In this document: positions 56,989-64,000 of the stretch, piece after piece
How the letters are laid out: every line of letters starts with the position of its first letter
How positions within the stretch are numbered: the first letter of the stretch is position 1
Assembly: GCA_024244705.1 (NCBI GenBank)
Contig: JAAEOK010000052.1
Coordinates: forward strand, 1-64,000
DNA: 64,000 nucleotides
Reading direction: 5' to 3'
From: Alphaproteobacteria bacterium
GTDB lineage: Bacteria > Pseudomonadota > Alphaproteobacteria > JAAEOK01
Notes under the pieces: model-generated
Database searches by the model: none
Seen by the model: only the letters and a program-made list of their open reading frames with translations
Told to the model about the DNA's origin: nothing
Translations under genes and position numbers: made by a program

Positions 56989-57289
56989 TCCGCGCCTCTT
57001 CCTCGGATCTGAAATAGGCCTTGCGCTGGAAGCTGCCGAGGGAAGCGACGAGATTCCATGGCAACATGCGCAGGGTCGAATTGTAGTCGCGGACCGCGTC
57101 GTTGAACCGCATACGAGTGATGTTGATACGGTTTTCGGAACCTTCGAGTTGGGCCTGCAATTCGAGGAACTGATCGGAGGAGCGCAATTCGGGATAGGAT
57201 TCGACGACCGCGAACACGTTGGCCATGCCGCGTCCGACCGCGGTCTGAGCCTCGTAAAGCCGCCGTAGCAGCGTCTCGTCTTCGATCAC
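56963..57289 (-). CDS. LemA family protein, N-terminally truncated
   Basis: 108 residues that match only the second half of LemA: GMANVFAVVESYPELRSSDQFLELQ, SENRINITRMRFNDAVRDYN, and LPWNLVASLGSF. The usual membrane helix and first helical hairpin (some 80-90 residues) are missing. The GTG at 57289 lies in the last codons of the glycosyltransferase gene (4-bp overlap), and no LemA N-terminus appears in any frame upstream. It may be expressed as a fragment or be a relic. Confidence 0.7.
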   Translation of the reverse strand: MIEDETLLRRLYEAQTAVGRGMANVFAVVESYPELRSSDQFLELQAQLEGSENRINITRMRFNDAVRDYNSTLRMLPWNLVASLGSFQRKAYFRSEEEARNAPDLDFD

Positions 57290-58422
57290 CGGCGGTCCCC
57301 TCTTGGCCCAGGATCTCCGAGGATTCCTGCTGCGCCGTGATGAGTTCCTCCGAAATGTTCGACGATGCGGCTCCGCGCACCCGCCGAGCGTGCCGCCTTG
57401 TGAGCCGGCGTCAGTGCCAGCGTGAGAGCAAAAGCGCGGACCAGCGACTCGACATTGCCGGGCGGCGTCACCTCCCCGTACGCACCAACAAGCATCGCAG
57501 CGTCACCGACGTCCGAAACAATGCACGGTAAGGCGCAGGCCATCGCCTCGGCCACCGCATTGGGCATGCCTTCGCCGTAGCGCGACGGCAGGCAGAAGAT
57601 ATCGAAGGCGTTGTAGACATCCGTCATGTCTTCGCGGGGGCCCGCCCAGATCAATGCCGGCGTGACACCGAGACCATCGGCTTGGTGGGCGAGTTTGTTC
57701 TTGAGGGCGGGGTCGCCGTCGCCGACGAAAGCCAACCGTAGCCTCGGTTCCCCGCTAATCAGCCGGGCCGCGGCATTCAGAATTACGTCATGGCCCTTCA
57801 TCGGGTCCAGGCGGGCGACGACGCCGATAACGATGTCCTCGTCGGACAGGTCCCACTGCGCGCGCGTTCGAGATCGGGCGTCACGATCGGGATGAAACCA
57901 GTCGGTGTCGATACCGTTCGGAACGACGCTAATTCGATCGGCGGGAAATCCGCGCCTTATGGCGTCGTCGCGCCCGACAAACGAGTTTGAAATAATCGCG
58001 TCCGGCATGAACGACAGCCAACCTTCGGCGCGCCGGAATATGGCGCCAACCCGGCCATAGGCGCGCGACGGCATGTCCGAAATGAGCAGTGCCCAGATCA
58101 GCCGCATGCGCGGACGAAAACACCGAACAAACGCCCCCAACACGTTGGGCACGTCGAGATGGGTATAGAGGATCGTGGGATTTTCTCTGATCATGGTGCG
58201 AATGAAGCGGAAGGAGAACCCGATAACGTCGAGGCGCCCCTTTTTGTCGAGAGAAACGACTTTGATACCCGATGCCGCAAGCGTCGTGAAAAACGGCCCG
58301 CCCGGATAGAACGTTACGACCGTGACCCGCGAGCCAGATTCGGCTAGGGCCTGGGCGAGCTGGGTCACCTGCCGTTCAGCCCCGCCGATGCCGAGGCTGC
58401 GGATCAGAATGACAATGCGCAT
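57286..58422 (-). CDS. Glycosyltransferase family 4 protein, aberrant C-terminus
   Basis: 378 residues, GT-B fold. N-terminal ILIRSLGIGGAERQVTQLAQAL, central SVVPNGIDTDWFHPD, GVVARLDPMKGHDV, and the donor-site E-x7-E in SRYGEGMPNAVAEAMACALP. After RIVEHF the frame encodes a Gly/Pro-rich tail unlike GT4 proteins; one added base near 57350 would restore HFSEELITAQQESSEIL, a normal-looking helix. So a single-base deletion or junction with the truncated LemA gene is suspected. Likely adds a sugar in surface-polysaccharide synthesis. Confidence 0.85.
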   Translation of the reverse strand: MRIVILIRSLGIGGAERQVTQLAQALAESGSRVTVVTFYPGGPFFTTLAASGIKVVSLDKKGRLDVIGFSFRFIRTMIRENPTILYTHLDVPNVLGAFVRCFRPRMRLIWALLISDMPSRAYGRVGAIFRRAEGWLSFMPDAIISNSFVGRDDAIRRGFPADRISVVPNGIDTDWFHPDRDARSRTRAQWDLSDEDIVIGVVARLDPMKGHDVILNAAARLISGEPRLRLAFVGDGDPALKNKLAHQADGLGVTPALIWAGPREDMTDVYNAFDIFCLPSRYGEGMPNAVAEAMACALPCIVSDVGDAAMLVGAYGEVTPPGNVESLVRAFALTLALTPAHKAARSAGARSRIVEHFGGTHHGAAGILGDPGPRGDRR

Positions 58423-58489
58423 CGATCGGAACTTCGGCAGCGAAAGCGCGATTGTCGGCCCTGAAACGAAGCGCCCACGATTCCGCCCG

Positions 58490-59251
58490 TTACAGGATCA
58501 ACGCGGCGGCGTCGCTCAAAACGGCGGCGGCGGCGGCGGTATATCCGTCCCCGTCATCGTGCAGCACCAAACCGGCGGCCAGCCGGGTCGGCGTCCGGAT
58601 GTCCTTTCGACCGCGCACGATGACGCGACGCGCAGCCGGCGCGGCGGCCTTGGGCCACAGCGGAAAGACGACGATTTCGCCGAGTTTCCCGTGCATGGCG
58701 GCGAGCAGATCGTCGAGGCGGTCGGCGCGGTGGATCACCGTGATGCTGCCGCCCGACCGCGCCATCAAAATGCAGAACCGGAGCCATCGTTCGAGGTCGG
58801 CCGCGCCTTCGACGTTGGCCTCGCGGCGCCCGGCATAGGGCGAGGCGGTGACCTTCCCGGCCTCGAGATAGGGCGGATTGGACAAAACATGGCCGAACGT
58901 GCCCGGCGCCAGGCGGGGCGGCGGCCGCGTTAGGTCGCCAAGCACGGCATCGACGCGGTCCCGCGCATTGTTCAGCAGAATATTATCGGAGGCGAGGCGG
59001 AGAATATCGGGGTCGATCTCGAGCCCGGTGACGCGGCAGGCCGGCACCCGGTGAGCCAGGCACAGCGCGGCGGCACCGACGCCGCAACCGACATCGAGCA
59101 CGCGGTCGCCGGCACCGGCCTCGATCGACGCCGCCAGCAGGACCGGGTCGATCGCTACCCGATAGCCATCGCGCGGCTGGCGCAGGCGCACGCGCCCGCC
59201 GATCAGCGTATCTTCTGTAAGAACCGGCCGGCCGCCGCCCGGCTTAGACAT
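58490..59251 (-). CDS. Class I SAM methyltransferase (TrmN6/tRNA1(Val) m6A type)
   Basis: 253 residues from the ATG at 59251 (ATG at 59260 is an alternative). SAM motif VLDVGCGVGAAALCLA, then the N6-adenine motif LSNPPYLEAG (NPPY). DGYRVAIDPVLLAASI before motif I is the TrmN6 hallmark. Likely methylates A37 of tRNA1(Val) or another adenine. Its start overlaps the DUF2007 stop by 8 bp. Confidence 0.87.
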   Translation of the reverse strand: MSKPGGGRPVLTEDTLIGGRVRLRQPRDGYRVAIDPVLLAASIEAGAGDRVLDVGCGVGAAALCLAHRVPACRVTGLEIDPDILRLASDNILLNNARDRVDAVLGDLTRPPPRLAPGTFGHVLSNPPYLEAGKVTASPYAGRREANVEGAADLERWLRFCILMARSGGSITVIHRADRLDDLLAAMHGKLGEIVVFPLWPKAAAPAARRVIVRGRKDIRTPTRLAAGLVLHDDGDGYTAAAAAVLSDAAALIL

Positions 59252-59462
59252 CTTGCCCATCGGGGCGAGCGTCTTCGAGGATGTGCCGGGCTCGTGTGAA
59301 ATCGTCGTCGCCGACCATGGTCCGCCGCGGCAGCGCATTGACGCTGCCCTCGAGAATGCTGGTATGGGTGTCCAGTACGATGGCCTCGATGTTCTCCGCC
59401 GACAGCGTGGCGACGACCCAGGACAGCAAGACAGGATCGTTGGCGCGAATAATTTCCTTCAT
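59244..59462 (-). CDS. DUF2007 family protein (putative signal-transducing)
   Basis: A 72-residue DUF2007 protein: MKEIIRANDPVLLSWVVATL, the mid-strand AENIEAIVLDTHTSILEG and the C-terminal DDDFTRARHILEDA. Ferredoxin-like small fold, sometimes linked to PII-like signalling. It is divergent from ispB and coupled to the methyltransferase gene. Confidence 0.9.
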   Translation of the reverse strand: MKEIIRANDPVLLSWVVATLSAENIEAIVLDTHTSILEGSVNALPRRTMVGDDDFTRARHILEDARPDGQDV

Positions 59463-59570
59463 TTGGGCCCTTTCGGCAGGTGGCGGTACGGAGGATGGGC
59501 GCTTGACCGACTACGGCGACGCTTTATGCTCCTTGCGAGGGCTCGGCGCGTCAAGGCGGGGAATACGGAT

Positions 59571-60593
59571 TTGGCGGTTATCGTAAAATTCGACGGCGAA
59601 CGCAATAAGGACCAGCGGCCCAGCTTGGACGCTTTGACCACGTTGACCGAAGCCGACCTGGTGCGGGTCAACGAAATCATCCTCCGCCGCATGCACAGCC
59701 AGGTCGAGCTGATCCCGCAACTCGCCGGTCATATCATCGCCGCCGGCGGCAAGCGCCTGCGGCCGATGCTGACGATTGCCGCCGCCCGGCTTTGCGGCTA
59801 CGACGGCGACCGCCATCTCGGCCTCGCCGCGGTGGTCGAGTTCATCCATACCGCGACCCTGCTGCACGACGATGTGGTCGACGAGAGCGACCTGCGCCGC
59901 GGTCTCGCCTCGGCCAATGCGGTGTGGGGCAACAAGGCCAGCGTGCTGGTCGGCGACTTCCTGTTCAGCCGCACGTTCCAGCTCATGGTCGAGGACGGCT
60001 CGCTCAAGATTTTGGAAATCCTGTCGAGCGCGTCGGCGATCATCGCCGAAGGCGAAGTGGCGCAAATGATCACCGCCAACGATACCGAGACCAGCGAGGC
60101 CGCCTATCTCGACGTCATCAGGGCGAAGACGGCGACCCTGTTCGCCGCCGCCTGCCGGGTCGGCGCGGTCGTTGCCGAGCGCCCCAAGGTCGAAGAGGAA
60201 GCACTCGAAATCTACGGCCTCAATCTCGGCATCGCGTTCCAGCTCATCGACGACGTCATCGACTTCTCATCGTCGCGGGCGGCGATGGGCAAGGATATCG
60301 GCGACGATTTCCGCGAGGGCAAGATCACGCTGCCGGTGGTGCTCGCGTTTCGCCGCGGCAGCGACGAGGAACGCAAGTTTTGGCGGCGGACTCTCGAGGA
60401 CCTCGACCAGACCGAGGACGATTTGGCCCATGCGATCGCCTTGATGGAGGGCCACAACGCACTCAAGGACACGGTCGAGCGCGCCACCCATTACGGCGCC
60501 ATCGCCCGCGACGCCCTCGGCATCTTCCCCGACAGCGAGATCAAACAGGCGCTGCTCGACGCCATCGACTTCTCCATCGACCGCGCCTATTAG
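59571..60593 (+). CDS. ispB: All-trans polyprenyl diphosphate synthase (octaprenyl/decaprenyl)
   Basis: 340 residues from a TTG at 59571, preceded by GGCGGGG at a loose spacing; the open frame continues 106 codons upstream without homology. Catalytic Asp motifs are LLHDDVVDESDLRRG (first, with FHIT-type length 5 region) and LIDDVIDFS (second). GGKRLRPMLT binds IPP. It makes the C40-C50 side chain of ubiquinone. Followed by tRNA-Pro. Confidence 0.93.
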   Translation: MAVIVKFDGERNKDQRPSLDALTTLTEADLVRVNEIILRRMHSQVELIPQLAGHIIAAGGKRLRPMLTIAAARLCGYDGDRHLGLAAVVEFIHTATLLHDDVVDESDLRRGLASANAVWGNKASVLVGDFLFSRTFQLMVEDGSLKILEILSSASAIIAEGEVAQMITANDTETSEAAYLDVIRAKTATLFAAACRVGAVVAERPKVEEEALEIYGLNLGIAFQLIDDVIDFSSSRAAMGKDIGDDFREGKITLPVVLAFRRGSDEERKFWRRTLEDLDQTEDDLAHAIALMEGHNALKDTVERATHYGAIARDALGIFPDSEIKQALLDAIDFSIDRAY

Positions 60594-60671
60594 GCCGACG
60601 ACAATCGGTCACCGCGACGGGGTGACGAGCCTTGCGGCGCCATCGCCGCGGCGCTATAACCCGGGCCCGGT

Positions 60672-60748
60672 CGGAGTGTAGCTCAGCCTGGTAGAGCACC
60701 GTCTTCGGGAGGCGGGGGCCGGAGGTTCAAATCCTCTCACTCCGACCA
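60672..60748 (+). tRNA. tRNA-Pro (CGG)
   Basis: A 77-nt cloverleaf with acceptor CGGAGTG/CACTCCG, D arm GCTC-AGCCTGGTA-GAGC, anticodon stem CCGTC/GGCGG with loop TTCGGGA (anticodon CGG, proline), T arm GGAGG-TTCAAAT-CCTCT, discriminator A, encoded CCA. Degraded, lower-GC DNA begins right after it. Confidence 0.95.
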
Positions 60749-61544
60749 AAATTTCCTCGAGTTCTAATATTATTATCAATTGGTTAGGTCTAGGTGCAGA
60801 TATTCAATCAGGCCAAAGCCACCAATAAGCAACCAGCAATGCGTGAATTGGCGAACGCTCTTGGGGTCGCTTGTCGCTATTGAGCCGAGGAATGGGGAAG
60901 CCTGAGGGCGAGCGGATCCGAAGTGAAAAATGAACACTAAGGACTTTGCCCGCTGAATTGCGGCAAGCCATCGAAGAAATTGAGGCAGACGGTGCCGAGG
61001 CGATTACCTGCGACAACTTAATTGCCTATCTTGAGAATGTTCAAGATTCCGAGCACGTCGATCCATCTCCGGCCAAAAGTGAGCAGTACAAGGCTCGCCT
61101 TCGACAGTGGATAGAGTATGCATGAGCCGACTTACTATGCGAGCTGTAGCGGCCTGCGCGTTGACACGACATATGGCACTATACAATCGCCGTCCATCGC
61201 AATCGACCTGAGTTCATTTGGCACTGTCGCTGGGCTACCAACGCAAATACGGGCGCTAACCAGTTCCACTATTCCTTTCGGTTGTATTCGAGTCTTTCTC
61301 ATTGGACTGAGATCGAAGATCAAGGACCGCTCGCCAGAAGAAACCAAGGGAACGTCCACCCACGGCGGCCATAATGTAACCCGATATGATCGGCGGCTAT
61401 CTGCCTTGGGCGTCGATCGTCGCAGGTGGCATTGTGAGAATGTTTCCAGTTCCCGCGTTATGGGCTGAAATCTCTGCCTACGTAGTCGGGTTCGATATTC
61501 TCATGCTCGCAGGCGGCTACATTCTTAAGATCATCCTATCCGTC
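60749..61544. other. Degenerate, gene-poor region downstream of tRNA-Pro
   Basis: About 800 bp with no confident intact gene and lower GC (27 of 60 at 60781-60840). Coding-like remnants include a 59-codon frame 60946-61125 (LPAELRQAIEEIEADGAEAI...), a possible start MRELANALGV at 60839, and a weak membrane-like stretch from 61386 (VGFDILMLAGGYILKIIL) that runs into the tnaA 3' end. No downstream copy of the tRNA 3' end is visible. I read it as island debris. Confidence 0.5.
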
Positions 61545-62930
61545 TCATTGGTCTGCTTGAACCGGCCTCAGGTTGGCCGTGAAATGCCGCAGCGATGCCG
61601 GTTCCCAAGTAATTTCCAGTCCCGGAACATTGCCGATGTTGTTCCTCAGTTCCTCGAAACATTCCACGATGTAATCGGCCTGGGCCTGCGTGTAGACGCG
61701 GCGCGGCATGGCCAGCCTGACCAGTTCCATCGGCGCCGGTCGTTCACTGCCGTCCGGTTGGCGGCCAAACATGAAGGACCCGATTTCCACCGCACGGATG
61801 CCGCCCTGGATGTAGAGTGCAACAGCCAGGGACTGCCCAGGATATTGAAGCGCCGGGATATGCGGTAACATCTTTTTCGCGTCGATGAAAATGGCGTGGC
61901 CGCCCGGGGGTTTCATTACTGGCACGCCCAGTGCCTCCAGCCCTTCGTTGATGTACTGGATGGAGCGGATCCGGTACTGCAGATAGTCCTCATCGATGAT
62001 TTCCTGCAACCCGATGGCCAGGCACTCCATGTCGCGGCCTGACAGGCCGCCATAGGTCGGGAAGCCCTCGGTCATGATCAGACGCGTGCGGGCCCGCTCA
62101 GCCCACTCGTCGTTGTTGAGTGCCAGCCAGCCGCCCATGTTGGAAAAGGTGTCCTTCTTGGCGCTCATGGTCATGCCGTCGGCATAGGAAAACATTTCAC
62201 GCACGATTTCCTTGACCGGTTTGTCCTGGTAGCCCTCCTCGCGCAGCTTGATGAAGTAGGCGTTTTCCGCGAAGCGTGCGCTGTCGATAATCAGCGGCTT
62301 GTCGTACTTGTCGCAGATAGCCTTCGCGCCGCGGATATTGGCCATGGAGACCGGCTGCCCCCCGCCCGCGTTGTTGGTGATGGTTATCTCGATCATCGGG
62401 ACGCGGTCCGCCTCGGCCGCCAGCAGGCGTTCCAGCCTGTCGAGATCCATGTTGCCCTTGAACGGATGTTCCAGCCCCGGATCCAGCCCTTCTTCGATCA
62501 CGAGATCCCGCGCGTCAATGCCGGCATCCTCGAAATTGGCCCGCGTGGTGTCGAAATGCGTATTATTGGGAACGATCTTTCCCTCGCCGTGCCCCTCGGC
62601 GATGATGGAGGTAAGAATATGCTCGGCGGCCCGTCCCTGGTGGGTCGGGATCACGTGCTTGAACGGCATCAGATCCTTTACCGCTGCTTCGAAGCGGTAG
62701 TACGACGGTGATCCCGCGTAGGACTCGTCACCCCGCATCAGCGCCGACCATTGCATGGTACTCATTGCCGAGGTCCCTGAATCGGTAAGCAGATCGATCA
62801 GAACGTCCTCGGACTTCAGGGAGAACAGGTTGTAGTCCGCTTTCCGGATGAGTTTCCTGCGCTCCTCGACCGTGGTCATCCTTATCGGCTCGACGGTCTT
62901 GATCCGGAACGGTTCGATTATGGTCTTCAT
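61545..62930 (-). CDS. tnaA: Tryptophanase
   Basis: 461 residues from the ATG at 62930 with AGGAG upstream; the open frame extends 15 codons more without a ribosome site. PLP enzyme that turns L-tryptophan into indole, pyruvate and ammonia. The PLP Lys is in MSAKKDTFSNMGG. GIRAVEIGSFMFGR and MELVRLAMPRRVYTQ follow the tryptophanase pattern rather than tyrosine phenol-lyase (which has GVRSMERG). Uncommon in Alphaproteobacteria, so transfer is likely. The symporter gene at 63722 probably supplies the substrate. Confidence 0.92.
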   Translation of the reverse strand: MKTIIEPFRIKTVEPIRMTTVEERRKLIRKADYNLFSLKSEDVLIDLLTDSGTSAMSTMQWSALMRGDESYAGSPSYYRFEAAVKDLMPFKHVIPTHQGRAAEHILTSIIAEGHGEGKIVPNNTHFDTTRANFEDAGIDARDLVIEEGLDPGLEHPFKGNMDLDRLERLLAAEADRVPMIEITITNNAGGGQPVSMANIRGAKAICDKYDKPLIIDSARFAENAYFIKLREEGYQDKPVKEIVREMFSYADGMTMSAKKDTFSNMGGWLALNNDEWAERARTRLIMTEGFPTYGGLSGRDMECLAIGLQEIIDEDYLQYRIRSIQYINEGLEALGVPVMKPPGGHAIFIDAKKMLPHIPALQYPGQSLAVALYIQGGIRAVEIGSFMFGRQPDGSERPAPMELVRLAMPRRVYTQAQADYIVECFEELRNNIGNVPGLEITWEPASLRHFTANLRPVQADQ

Positions 62931-63093
62931 TGCATGCTCCTCTGAAAATGCAACGGTATTTCGCACGCTTTTCATGTAAACGGCGGTGACAAATTAGTCC
63001 ACGGAAGTGGCGGGAGCTGGCCAGCCGCGGGCCGAGTAAGACTCTGCCACCTATAGCCTTCACTCCTCTTGGGGATGGTGATCTGCCCCCACG

Positions 63094-63393
63094 TTAAGTC
63101 CCACTCACTAGTTTAGACCAGTCCCGGTTATAGAACAGGTGGTGGGCGACCAAATCCGCCGGCAGCGGGATATCGATCAGAATGTTGCCGAAATTGTCGG
63201 ATTGCGGATCGACGTTGATAATGGCGATCCCTTCGCGGCGCGGCTGGGGGACGATCGCGTTCTTGAGCGCCTTCAGCGATTCCGGCGATTTGGTTTCGTA
63301 GTTCATCATTGCGAGTATCTCGGCGTCCGAAGTCGCAGACAGCGTCAGACCCGCGGCGCATGTCGCGACGCCGAGAAATCTAGTGATATTCAT
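63094..63393 (-). pseudogene. Truncated secreted protein (beta-propeller-like N-terminal fragment)
   Basis: 99 residues from the ATG at 63393, with GGAGG upstream. Signal peptide FLGVATCAAGLTLSATSDA. The mature part, EGIAIINVDPQSDNFGNILI followed by VAHHLFYNRDWSKL, reads like the first blade of a YVTN-type beta-propeller, after which the frame ends abruptly at VSGT. Only the N-terminal part of such a protein (typically over 300 residues) is present. Confidence 0.55.
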
Positions 63394-63721
63394 AATTCCT
63401 CCAAGTCTTCGATTGAACCAATCCGCCACAACTCATGCGATGAATGCGGCGGCATTCTCCGTGGCCGACCCTCCATTTAGGCATAGCGCCTAGAAAACCG
63501 GCTCTCAATGCGTCCTGCTCATCGGCTTCGCTTGGTGGGATGTCCCGCCGCACCCGCTGATTTGGGCTCAAATGCTTGCATGTGGGTGAGCCTAACGGAT
63601 GACGCCCTAGGCTGAATCGACATTCAACGCATTCATAGCATTGCCATAGCTCACTGTGGGCTGCTAGCCTCGTTGCGGGGAACGCGTGGATGTGACGCCG
63701 TATAATACAGGGAGACGAGCT
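63394..63721. other. Intergenic region before the symporter gene
   Basis: A 328-bp stretch without a supported gene. It holds a TATAAT at 63701-63706 and GGAGA at 63711-63715 just before the symporter ATG. A matching -35 at standard spacing is not visible. The 63500-63600 part is possibly mobile-element debris, but I cannot name it. Confidence 0.45.
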
Positions 63722-64000
63722 ATGGCGGCACGACGCGAACATTTCGGCTCACGGCTCGGCTTCATACTCGCCGCCGCGGGGTCCGCGGTCGGCTTGGGCA
63801 ATATCTGGAAATTCCCTTACACGACCGGCGCCAATGGCGGCGCCGCATTTCTCGTTCTCTACCTCGCCCTCACCTTTTCGATCGGCCTCAGCATCATGCT
63901 CGCCGAATTCGCCGTCGGCCGGGCGGCCGAGCGCAATCCGGTCGGTGCCTTCGCCAAACTCAAGGGCGGCGCCTGGCCGGTCGTCGGCTATCTCGGGGTC
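63722..64000 (+). CDS. Neurotransmitter:sodium symporter (NSS) family transporter, 3' end outside window
   Basis: The first 93 codons of a sodium-coupled amino-acid transporter; the frame is open to the right edge. GSRLGFILAAAGSAVGLGNI and WKFPYTTGANGGAAFLVLYL are helices 1 and 2 of LeuT-fold NSS proteins, including the unwound helix-1 sodium/substrate site. Such symporters (TnaT type) often accompany tryptophanase, so tryptophan uptake is the best guess. RBS GGAGA lies seven bases upstream of the ATG at 63722. Inner membrane. Confidence 0.88.
   Translation, partial: MAARREHFGSRLGFILAAAGSAVGLGNIWKFPYTTGANGGAAFLVLYLALTFSIGLSIMLAEFAVGRAAERNPVGAFAKLKGGAWPVVGYLGV

Noticed and set aside
61386-61868. 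Open frame with two membrane-like helices overlapping the tnaA 3' end
   Set aside because: No ribosome site, and its second half is antisense to tnaA; at best a remnant.
62931-63093. tnaC-like leader peptide upstream of tnaA
   Set aside because: No short frame with a Trp codon and stall-type proline end was found between the tnaA start and the truncated gene.
63701-63706. TATAAT just before the symporter ATG as a promoter
   Set aside because: No -35 within 16-19 bp; the nearest TTGCGG is 22 bp away. Too close to the ribosome site for a usual leader.

Overview
This is a GC-rich chromosomal segment of an alphaproteobacterium, most likely a marine or soil member near the Rhodospirillales. Three things point there: the gene order infA-maf-rng-yacG and murA-DUF2948-hisG-hisD-UPF0262-LMW phosphatase, which is typical of Alphaproteobacteria; split glycyl-tRNA synthetase genes (glyQ, glyS) next to ppdK; and alphaproteobacterial families such as UPF0262 and DUF2948. 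The genus cannot be named from the sequence alone.

Layout. 1-1,030: the end of a tyrosine integrase abuts the 3' end of tRNA-Phe, which looks like the edge of a genomic island lying to the left. 1,149-9,580: a dense housekeeping block on the minus strand (murA, DUF2948, hisG, hisD, UPF0262, a low-molecular-weight phosphatase, an exported agmatine-deiminase-like enzyme, infA, maf, RNase G, yacG). 9,650-12,726: an EF-hand protein, tRNA-Thr, a cyclic-nucleotide-binding membrane protein and PPK2. 12,890-22,160: a glycosylation-like region with a TPR-GT41 gene, a Cys-rich gene of unknown function and a TPR-GT9-like gene. Inside it is a partial duplication of the GT41 gene that carries a precise 802-bp deletion and is separated from the intact copy by an orphan TRAP binding protein.

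22,204-42,601: an accessory catabolic region. It contains two DddP-like M24 proteins, a glyoxalase-fold protein, a diheme cytochrome, an NCS2 permease with a soluble tail, an FAD oxidoreductase, and LysR-Rieske oxygenase-dddP. It continues with an HxlR regulator divergent from an SDR, tandem EamA transporters, a benzoate-type CoA ligase, glutaryl-CoA dehydrogenase, an AcuI-type acryloyl-CoA reductase and a thiolase. The best single functional inference is DMSP cleavage by the second DddP-like protein. Its residue positions match all metal ligands and catalytic residues recalled for DddP, and AcuI plus the GTPase MeaB nearby fit disposal of acrylate through propionyl-CoA.

42,762-60,593: mostly core genes (MBL-fold hydrolase, dihydroorotase, YgfZ, HIT protein, MeaB, PpdK, GlyS/GlyQ, S49 peptidase, TPM and LemA proteins, a glycosyltransferase, a methyltransferase, polyprenyl diphosphate synthase). 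glyS contains a roughly 300-bp patch of about 49% GC that looks like imported sequence. 60,672-64,000: tRNA-Pro is followed by degraded, lower-GC DNA, then tryptophanase, a truncated secreted protein, and the start of a neurotransmitter:sodium symporter that probably imports tryptophan. This looks like a second tRNA-associated island, so the window appears to be a core segment bounded by two integration sites.
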